In this document: positions 7,621-12,959 of the stretch, one piece after another
How the letters are laid out: each line of letters opens with the position of its first letter
Position numbering within the stretch: the stretch's first letter is position 1
Assembly (NCBI GenBank): GCA_913050545.1
Contig: CAJWZY010000030.1
Span: 1-12,959, forward strand
DNA from: an uncultured bacterium
GTDB taxonomy: Bacteria; Planctomycetota; UBA8108
Direction of reading: 5' to 3'
Length of the DNA: 12,959 bases
Position numbers and translations under genes: made by a program
Notes under the pieces: generated by a model
The model's input: the letters and a program-made list of their open reading frames with translations, nothing else
Database searches by the model: none
Told to the model about the DNA's origin: nothing

Positions 7621-8664
7621 TCAGTTCTTCCCCGGCTTCTGTGCCTCGACCCAGAGCCCGAGAATCTCCTCGAGCTCCTCTCCATTTTCAACCGTGTTAA
7701 AGCGCCGCCTGAATTCCGCGGCACCATAGAAACCGGTAGCGTACCACGATCCGAATTTCCTCATTCTCAGAATTGCCGCGCGCTCAGATTCTCCATAATG
7801 AGCCAGCAGGAGGTGAAAATGTTCGCGGACCATGGCGACCGTCTCCTCCACGCCTGGTTTCGCAGGAGGCGGCTCGCCGTCAAACAGGGCCTTGAGCTCG
7901 CGAAAGAGCCAAGGGTTTCCCAGGCAACCCCGACCGATCACGATACCGGGAACCCCGGCCCGGTGCATTCGCTCCAGGCCATCTTCGGCTTCAAAAATAT
8001 CCCCATTCCCGAGCACCGGGATCTCCAGCTCGTCATTGAGCTCGGCGATCAACTCCCAGTTGGCCTTGCCGGAATACATCTGCCTGACCGTGCGCCCGTG
8101 AACGGTTATCCAGGAGCAGCCCTCCTCCTGGGCGATCCGCCCGGCATCGAGGTAGGTCAGGGTGTCATCATCGATACCAAGGCGAACCTTGATGGTTACC
8201 GGCAGCGGGTCAACGGCCTTGACCACGGCCCGCACCACTGCCCGGCAATTTACCGGATCGGTCGGCACCGCGGCCCCCATTCCCTTGTTGACGAGCTTTT
8301 TGACCGGGCAACCGAAGTTGATGTCTATATGGTCAACATCGAGCTCGTCCTTGAGTCGCCGGGCTGACTCTCCCATGGCAACCGGGTCACCACCGAATAT
8401 CTGGATGGAGCGGGGGCGCTCGGACTCGGCGAAATGAACCAGCTTCCAGGTTCCGCGGTGGCCCTCGAGAATCCCGCGTGAGCTGACCATCTCACTGACG
8501 CAGAGTCCCGCGCCGAGGCGCGAACAGATCTTGCGGTAGGGATAATTGGTCACTCCCGCCATGGGAGCGAGCACCACCGGGGGCCAGATCTTCAACTTTG
8601 GTCCCAGCTGGAGTGGTTCATGGCCTTTGGCTGTCTGCATCATCGCTTCACGGGGTCCGCTCAT
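7621..8664 (-). CDS. tRNA-dihydrouridine synthase, DusB-like
   Basis: This FMN enzyme reduces uridine to dihydrouridine in the D-loop of tRNA using NADPH. It shows VVLAPMAGVTNYPYR near the N-terminus, SIQIFGGDP, the catalytic cysteine in DINFGCPVKKL, PVTIKVRLGID, ITVHGRTVRQMYSG, PVLGNGDI and IGRGCLGNPWLF, all characteristic of the family. From ATG 8664 the product is 347 residues, close to the usual ~320-350. ATG 8643 (340 residues) is nearly as likely; neither has a strong ribosome site. A start at 8787 would run into the divergent aminotransferase gene and adds sequence unlike the family. The methyltransferase begins 4 bases after the stop, so the two are probably cotranscribed and coupled. 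The DusB subtype is inferred from the GCPVKKLVNKGMGAA stretch and is less certain than the family. Confidence 0.93.
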   Translation of the reverse strand: MSGPREAMMQTAKGHEPLQLGPKLKIWPPVVLAPMAGVTNYPYRKICSRLGAGLCVSEMVSSRGILEGHRGTWKLVHFAESERPRSIQIFGGDPVAMGESARRLKDELDVDHIDINFGCPVKKLVNKGMGAAVPTDPVNCRAVVRAVVKAVDPLPVTIKVRLGIDDDTLTYLDAGRIAQEEGCSWITVHGRTVRQMYSGKANWELIAELNDELEIPVLGNGDIFEAEDGLERMHRAGVPGIVIGRGCLGNPWLFRELKALFDGEPPPAKPGVEETVAMVREHFHLLLAHYGESERAAILRMRKFGSWYATGFYGAAEFRRRFNTVENGEELEEILGLWVEAQKPGKN

Positions 8665-8732
8665 TGAGGAGTACGACGAGAGTTTGATTCCACGGGCAAA
8701 TACTTTCAAGTGTAGAGTGCGCCCGGCGGCGC

Positions 8733-8738
8733 TATCAT
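8733..8738 (+). promoter_or_regulatory. Possible -10 element giving a leaderless aminotransferase mRNA
   Basis: TATCAT lies six bases before ATG 8745, and no ribosome binding site precedes that ATG. If TATCAT is the -10, transcription would start at or next to the A of ATG, giving a leaderless message. No convincing -35 is visible, so confidence is low. Confidence 0.25.
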
Positions 8739-8744
8739 ACTGCC

Positions 8745-9905
8745 ATGTTGCACGAGCGCGCACGACAACTGGCAGGTGAATCGGCATTCGATGTCCTGCG
8801 CCGGGCGCAAGAGCTCGAAGGCACCGGGGTCGATGTCATCCACCTTGAAATCGGCCAACCGGACTTCCCGACCCCTCCCCACATCAAGGAGGCAGCAGTT
8901 CGTGCCCTCGAAGACGGGCATACCGGCTATGGTCCTTCCCAGGGGCTTCCCGCCTTGCGCGAGGCCATAGCAGAAAAGGCGGGCTCCCTGCGAGGGCTCC
9001 ACTTCAGTCCGGAGCAGGTGGTCGTGGCCCCGGGAGCAAAGGCTCTCCTGTTTTACACGATCAATGCCCTGGCAGGTCCCGGAGACGAGGTCATCTGCCC
9101 CGACCCTGGTTTTCCGGCCTACCAGTCAGTCATCGGGCACTCAGGGGCGACGGCAGTCCCCCTGCCGCTTAGAGAAGCATCAGGATTCCGCTTCGATGCC
9201 GATGAGTTCCGCTCGCTTGTTTCGAGTAAGACCCGCCTGGTCATTCTGAACTCACCGCAGAATCCTACCGGCGGCGTACTGGAGCGTGAGGATCTCGAGG
9301 TGATAGCCAGGGAGGCCGCCGAAAAGGACTTCCTGGTCCTCAGCGACGAGATCTATCTCCACTTCTGCTACGATTCTCCCTTCGAGACCATCGCTTCACT
9401 GAAAGAGGCAGAGGAAAGGGTCATCATTGTCGATGGGTTCTCAAAGGCCTATTCCATGACCGGCTGGAGAATGGGTTATGCCATCCTTCCCCCGGGGCTC
9501 GTCGAGACCTTCGATCTCTACAATGTCAACATTGCCTCCTGCGCCTGCACCTTCAGCCAGCACGCAGCCATCGAGGCACTTCGCGGGCCACAGGACTCCG
9601 TCAGCAACATGGTCAGCGAATTCCGCACGCGCAGGGACTACCTGGTGGATGCACTCAACGCGGTTGACGGAATCAGCTGCACCATCCCGCGTGGGGCCTT
9701 TTACGCCTTTGCCAACATCTCAGAAACCGGCATGTCCTCGGCAGAGGCCGCCTCGAAATTACTCGACGAAGCCGGGGTCGCAGTGCTCTCCGGGGCATCT
9801 TTCGGCCCCTGTGGCGAAGGATATATTCGCCTCTCCTATGCGACCTCGATGGCCAGGCTCGAAGCCGCGGTGGAGCGGATAGCTGCCTTCCTCGCCAAAC
9901 GCTGA
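8745..9905 (+). CDS. Class I PLP-dependent aminotransferase, aspartate-aminotransferase-like
   Basis: The 386-residue protein is a fold-type I aminotransferase. IGQPDFPTPPHI (36-47) and TGYGPSQG (60-67) form the N-terminal substrate region. NSPQNPTGG (169-177) contributes the conserved Asn173, LSDEIY (199-204) gives Asp201, which pairs with the pyridine nitrogen, and Tyr204. SKAYSMTGWRMGY (233-245) carries the PLP lysine Lys234. YIRLSYA (360-366) supplies Arg362 for the substrate carboxylate. The pattern fits the I-gamma group of aspartate and broad-specificity aminotransferases; the exact amino acid partner cannot be told. The start matches the family N-terminus, but no Shine-Dalgarno precedes it. 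It is divergent from dus, and the M50 protease begins 16 bases after its stop, so those two may share a transcript. Cytoplasmic. Confidence 0.92.
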   Translation: MLHERARQLAGESAFDVLRRAQELEGTGVDVIHLEIGQPDFPTPPHIKEAAVRALEDGHTGYGPSQGLPALREAIAEKAGSLRGLHFSPEQVVVAPGAKALLFYTINALAGPGDEVICPDPGFPAYQSVIGHSGATAVPLPLREASGFRFDADEFRSLVSSKTRLVILNSPQNPTGGVLEREDLEVIAREAAEKDFLVLSDEIYLHFCYDSPFETIASLKEAEERVIIVDGFSKAYSMTGWRMGYAILPPGLVETFDLYNVNIASCACTFSQHAAIEALRGPQDSVSNMVSEFRTRRDYLVDALNAVDGISCTIPRGAFYAFANISETGMSSAEAASKLLDEAGVAVLSGASFGPCGEGYIRLSYATSMARLEAAVERIAAFLAKR

Positions 9906-9921
9906 AGAAATAAATTCCGCA

Positions 9922-10977
9922 ATGGACCGTATGCATACACAAGATTCTTTTCGACAGTCGGGCCTGCGAATCTGCCGGCTCTTTGGTATCGACATCTGGA
10001 TTCACTGGGTGCTCCTGCTGATCGTCGGACTGAAGCTGATCGATATCCTGCTGAAAACAGAAAGCCCGTACGGGGAGCCGCTGATAGCCTTTGCCTCCTT
10101 CTCACTCGCCCTGCTCCTGACCATCCTGCTGCATGAATTCGGGCACGCCTACGCAGCCCACCGGCAGGGTGGTAGCGCGGAGAGGATCATTCTCTGGCCC
10201 CTTGGCGGCCTGGCGGTATGCGAGTCCCCACAGACTCCTCGCGCCAGGTTCTGGGTGTCGGCGGGTGGCCCACTGGTGAACCTGGGCCTGGGCCTGCTCG
10301 TGACCGTGCTCTGCCTGCTGCTGGGTCTCGATTTCCTGCCTTTTTCAGGGCAACAGGTCTTCTGGCAGCGCCTGCTGCAATACCTGTTCCTGTGGAACTT
10401 TGTCCTCCTGATCGTAAACCTGTTGCCCTGCTATCCCCTCGATGGTGGCCAGCTCCTGCACAGCTTTCTCTGGAGCAGGATGGGAACCCATCACGGCGCC
10501 CTGCTGGCAACCCTGAAGATCTCTAAATTTACCGCCATACTCGCCCTGCTGTTCGGCGGCTCGACAATTGTCTTTGGCCTGCAGGATGAGACCTGGAGAT
10601 TCAATTATCCCTTCATCGACGAGCTGGGATTTGTGAGCCTCTTCTGTGGCCTGATGTACTTCATGACTGCAAGGCAGGTTCGAGAGGAGTTGGCCTACGG
10701 TGGCGATGACAGTGACTCCAGCGGCTACGACTTCTCAGGTGGCTATACCAGCCTGGAGGGCCAGTCCAGTGGGGAGAAGGGGCCCGGCTTCCTGGAACGC
10801 CGAAAGCTGAAGAGGCAGCAGAAGCGGGAGGAGAAGAAAGAAGAAGAACACCGGCAGATGCAGAAACGGCTGGATGAGCTGCTGGGAAAAATCCACGAAC
10901 AGGGAATGGACAGCCTGAGCGAACAGGAGCGCAAGTTCCTGGAGACCACCTCGGAAAAACTCCGCAAGACCAGCTGA
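9922..10977 (+). CDS. M50 site-2-type membrane metalloprotease with coiled-coil tail
   Basis: This 351-residue integral membrane protein belongs to the site-2 protease family, which cleaves substrates within the membrane. The zinc site is HEFGH (71-75) inside a hydrophobic helix (55-78), with the third ligand in NLLPCYPLDGGQLL (166-179, Asp174). Further hydrophobic segments lie near 26-45, 112-138, 150-170, 200-220 and 235-250. SAGGPLVN (113-120) fits the usual family pattern. After residue ~260 a polar, Ser/Gly/Asp-rich stretch leads to a highly charged coiled coil (291-320) and a short end motif, LLGKIHEQGMDSLSEQERKFL, 320-340, known from the C-termini of bacterial rhomboid and M50 proteins in related lineages. 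ATG 9922 or ATG 9931 could be the start. It probably shares a transcript with the aminotransferase; the substrate is unknown. Confidence 0.9.
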   Translation: MDRMHTQDSFRQSGLRICRLFGIDIWIHWVLLLIVGLKLIDILLKTESPYGEPLIAFASFSLALLLTILLHEFGHAYAAHRQGGSAERIILWPLGGLAVCESPQTPRARFWVSAGGPLVNLGLGLLVTVLCLLLGLDFLPFSGQQVFWQRLLQYLFLWNFVLLIVNLLPCYPLDGGQLLHSFLWSRMGTHHGALLATLKISKFTAILALLFGGSTIVFGLQDETWRFNYPFIDELGFVSLFCGLMYFMTARQVREELAYGGDDSDSSGYDFSGGYTSLEGQSSGEKGPGFLERRKLKRQQKREEKKEEEHRQMQKRLDELLGKIHEQGMDSLSEQERKFLETTSEKLRKTS

Positions 10978-11010
10978 GCGGAGGCACCCACTGGCCGGCG
11001 GGACAGGCTC

Positions 11011-11039
11011 TCGACCCGCCCACCCCATCCTGCTATGAT
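11011..11039 (+). promoter_or_regulatory. Candidate extended -10 promoter for the 193-residue gene
   Basis: TCGACC (11011-11016), a 17-base spacer and TATGAT (11034-11039) preceded by TGC form a good extended -10 promoter. Transcription would begin near 11046, placing the stem-loop at 11045-11061 at the very 5' end of the message. The gene therefore need not depend on read-through from the M50 gene. Confidence 0.55.
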
Positions 11040-11044
11040 TTCCG

Positions 11045-11061
11045 CCCCGGGCCGGCCGGGG
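11045..11061 (+). promoter_or_regulatory. GC-rich stem-loop at the predicted 5' end of the next mRNA
   Basis: CCCCGG-GCCGG-CCGGGG makes a 6-base all-GC stem with a 5-base loop, starting within a base or so of the predicted transcription start. No T run follows, so it is unlikely to be a terminator. A 5' stem-loop could slow mRNA decay; that role is inference. Confidence 0.35.
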
Positions 11062-11089
11062 TGAAAAGAACGCGCCAGGGAGGAGCTCT

Positions 11090-11671
11090 ATGCGACAGCT
11101 GCCGGATGACTGCAAGGCGGGACAGATACTTGGGCAGATTAGACGAGACATTCCTGTCATTGGCCTCGCACCTGCCTATGATCTCAGCGAGCCCTGGCCG
11201 GATCGAATTTCCCGGCTCGATGACTCGGAGCTGCTGGGCGCCAAGGCCGTTGAACCCGCAATGGCTTCCTGTATTCGAAGCGGGCTGCTGCTGAGAGGTG
11301 ATTTCCAGGAGGAGTCCCACAACATCAGCCAGTCCATCAGCTCCCCGGAGGGAAGCTACTGGCACGCCATCATGCATCGACTCGAGCCTGACTATTCGAA
11401 CTCAAAATACTGGTTCAACAGGGTGGGACCCCATCCGCTCTTCGAACAGCTGGCCACCCTGGCACCCCCGGTGGCAAACGAGGAGGTGCTCGGGGAGATC
11501 TGTTCGCCGTCCTGGGACCCCTTCAGGTTCACCGATGCCTGCGAATCGGCTGTATGCGGCCGGCTGGGAGAATACCGGCAGGACCTCGAGCAGCTGCAGG
11601 AGCTGGAATTCGACCTGCTCTTTGCCTATTGCTACAGCCGGGCTGTCGGCCACGAATCCTCAATCGGTTAA
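11090..11671 (+). CDS. Conserved protein of unknown function
   Basis: This 193-residue protein follows a strong ribosome binding site (GGGAGGAG, 11078-11085, four bases before ATG). It has no signal peptide or membrane helix. The most striking block is residues 75-120: ESHNISQSISSPEGSYWHAIMHR, then EPDYSNSKYWFNRVGPHPLFEQL (both given here only as landmarks; key residues His77, His92, His96, Arg97, Glu99, Asp101, Tyr102, Trp108, Arg111, His115). The clustered His, Glu and Asp could form a metal or catalytic site, but I know of no assigned reaction. I recall similar proteins annotated only as hypothetical in Planctomycetota and some Acidobacteria. Residues 160-182 look like a C-terminal helix. 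It has its own promoter candidate and ends 9 bases from the convergent pckA stop. The gene is certain; the function is not. Confidence 0.85.
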   Translation: MRQLPDDCKAGQILGQIRRDIPVIGLAPAYDLSEPWPDRISRLDDSELLGAKAVEPAMASCIRSGLLLRGDFQEESHNISQSISSPEGSYWHAIMHRLEPDYSNSKYWFNRVGPHPLFEQLATLAPPVANEEVLGEICSPSWDPFRFTDACESAVCGRLGEYRQDLEQLQELEFDLLFAYCYSRAVGHESSIG

Positions 11672-11680
11672 GAACACTCC

Positions 11681-12959
11681 TCAGCCGCGCGGGCCGGCCG
11701 CGAGGATTTCCTCGGTAGCGCCTTCAGCGTACTTCTCGAAGTTCTCCCGGAACAGCTCAGCCAGCTTAACAGCTCCCTCGGCATAGGCCGCCTTGTCCTC
11801 CCAGGTATTGGAAGGAATCAGGATCTCCGACGGCACGTCGGGGCATTCCGTGGGTACCGCGAACCCGAAGGTCTCGTCTTCCTGGCAGGCAACATCATTG
11901 AGGGCTCCACTGTGGATGGCATCAATGATCGCCCTGGTATAGGGAAGATTGATCCTGGATCCGACACCATGAGGCCCGCCGGTCCAGCCCGTGTTGACAA
12001 GCCAGACATTCGAGCCGAAGTCGCGAATTTTCTCCGCAAGCATCTCCGCATACTTCGTCGGATGCCAGACCAGGAAGGCCGCTCCGAAGCAGGCCGAGAA
12101 GGTCGCCTCGGGTTCCGTCACACCCATCTCTGTACCGGCCACCTTGGCAGTATAGCCGCTGATGAAATGATACATCGCCTGCGCGGGGGTCAGCTTGCTG
12201 ACCGGGGGCAGGATTCCGAATGCATCGCAGGTCAACAGCACCACGTTGCTTGGATGGGAGCCAACGCAGGGCACCTTGGCGTTCGGGATAAACTCGATCG
12301 GATAGGAGCAGCGGGTGTTCTGGGTCAGCGAGGTGTCGGTATAGTCAACCTCCCGGGTACGCTCATCGAAAACAACGTTCTCGAGAATGGACCCGAAACG
12401 GATCGACTGGTAGATCTCAGGCTCGCTCTCCGGCGTGAGGTCAATGCACTTGGCATAACAGCCGCCCTCGATATTGAAGACTCCGTTGTCTGTCCAGCAA
12501 TGTTCATCGTCGCCGATCAGTGGCCGATTGGCATCGGCTGATAGCGTTGTTTTTCCAGTCCCTGAGAGACCAAAGAACAATGCTACGGTGCCGTCTTCAC
12601 CTTCATTGGCACTGCAATGCATGGAGAAGATGTTCTGCCGCGGCATCAAGTAGTGCATGATCGTGAAGACCCCCTTTTTCATTTCACCGGCGTATTGGCT
12701 TCCAAGAATGACAAGCTCTTTGGCTTCCAAGTTGAGTGTGATACTGGCGTCAGATTCGACGCCTTCAACAGCAGTGTCTGCTTTGCATTGGCCGCTGTTG
12801 AGAATGACGTAGTCAGGTTCGCCAAAGTCAGCAAGTTGCTCGGCAGTAGGTCGGATCAGCATGTTGTGCATAAACAGTGCGTGGTAGGGTCGCGCACAAA
12901 TAATACGGATTTTCAATTGATGTTCAGGGTCCCAGCCGGCATAGCCATCAACGATGTAG
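11681..12959 (-). CDS. pckA: ATP-dependent phosphoenolpyruvate carboxykinase, N-terminus cut by window edge
   Basis: PckA converts oxaloacetate and ATP to phosphoenolpyruvate, CO2 and ADP, the entry step of gluconeogenesis. The frame is open to the right edge: 425 residues visible, starting within the family's YIVDGYAGWDPEHQ region, so roughly the first 100 residues of a usual ~530 are missing. The ATP form is shown by the P-loop GLSGTGKTTLS (130-140 of the visible part), the metal-binding LIGDDEHCW (147-155), NIEGGCYAK, the RTREVDYTDTSLTQNTR stretch, SYPIEFIPNA and WLVNTGWTGGPHGVGSRI. An internal TTG at 12916 is not the true start, because homology continues upstream of it. The gene converges on the 193-residue gene with a 9-base gap and no obvious terminator between them. 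Cytoplasmic; regulation lies outside the window. Confidence 0.97.
   Translation of the reverse strand, partial: YIVDGYAGWDPEHQLKIRIICARPYHALFMHNMLIRPTAEQLADFGEPDYVILNSGQCKADTAVEGVESDASITLNLEAKELVILGSQYAGEMKKGVFTIMHYLMPRQNIFSMHCSANEGEDGTVALFFGLSGTGKTTLSADANRPLIGDDEHCWTDNGVFNIEGGCYAKCIDLTPESEPEIYQSIRFGSILENVVFDERTREVDYTDTSLTQNTRCSYPIEFIPNAKVPCVGSHPSNVVLLTCDAFGILPPVSKLTPAQAMYHFISGYTAKVAGTEMGVTEPEATFSACFGAAFLVWHPTKYAEMLAEKIRDFGSNVWLVNTGWTGGPHGVGSRINLPYTRAIIDAIHSGALNDVACQEDETFGFAVPTECPDVPSEILIPSNTWEDKAAYAEGAVKLAELFRENFEKYAEGATEEILAAGPRG

Noticed and set aside
6645..7700. Long open frame on the plus strand opposite the methyltransferase
   Set aside because: The minus strand carries clear methyltransferase motifs over the same bases; the plus-strand product has no recognisable domain and is a by-product of GC-rich codon use.
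7617..7727. Upstream ATG extending the methyltransferase by 37 residues
   Set aside because: The added part is Arg/Ser-rich frame-shifted dus coding sequence; ATG 7616 has a ribosome site and fits the family start.
8665..8787. Upstream start for dus at 8787
   Set aside because: It would overlap the divergent aminotransferase start and both promoters, and the added residues do not resemble Dus proteins.
10997..11020. GGCGGG/CCCGCC stem as terminator of the M50 gene
   Set aside because: The loop is 12 bases, no T tract follows, and the right arm overlaps the better-supported promoter for the next gene.

Overview
This window is chromosomal DNA from a high-GC bacterium. All eleven genes are housekeeping or conserved-lineage genes, and I see no phage, transposon, CRISPR array, tRNA or rRNA. 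The mix of a lamin-tail-domain secreted protein, the hopanoid enzyme HpnH with a small unknown partner, an M50 membrane protease with a coiled-coil tail and a conserved unknown protein with an HxIMHRxEPDY-type core suggests Planctomycetota or a related PVC-like lineage. That placement is inference; no marker gene here settles it.

Layout. Positions 1-1420 (minus) hold the N-terminal part of a secreted protein with two lamin-tail domains; it runs off the left edge. A 191-base gap with an imperfect inverted repeat and a small stem-loop follows. Then come three minus-strand genes: a 145-residue protein of unknown function (1612-2049), hpnH (2062-3186, perhaps starting at a non-ATG codon at 3207) and proA (3331-4665). 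hpnH and the small gene look like a two-gene operon with their own promoter at 3258-3286; proA has its own promoter at 4699-4726. Divergent from proA is a plus-strand pair, thiol peroxidase tpx (4855-5481) and a HAD-family phosphatase (5500-6360). The HAD gene overlaps tail-to-tail with a minus-strand DNA methyltransferase (6336-7616), which sits 4 bases behind a tRNA-dihydrouridine synthase (7621 to about 8664). Divergent from dus is a class I aminotransferase (8745-9905) followed by an M50 site-2-type protease (9922-10977). A promoter at 11011-11039 then precedes an unknown 193-residue protein (11090-11671), which converges on ATP-dependent PEP carboxykinase pckA (11681 to the right edge, N-terminus missing).

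How the genes fit together. Central metabolism is represented by pckA (gluconeogenesis/anaplerosis), proA (proline synthesis) and the aminotransferase. Envelope functions are represented by hpnH (extended hopanoids), the M50 protease and the lamin-tail protein. Stress and information functions are represented by tpx, dus and the methyltransferase. No single multi-gene novel system is obvious. The points most worth following are: the hpnH operon with its unknown small partner and its apparent ATC start; the methyltransferase fused to a degenerate staphylococcal-nuclease-like domain; the acidic tail on Tpx; and the unknown 193-residue family next to pckA.
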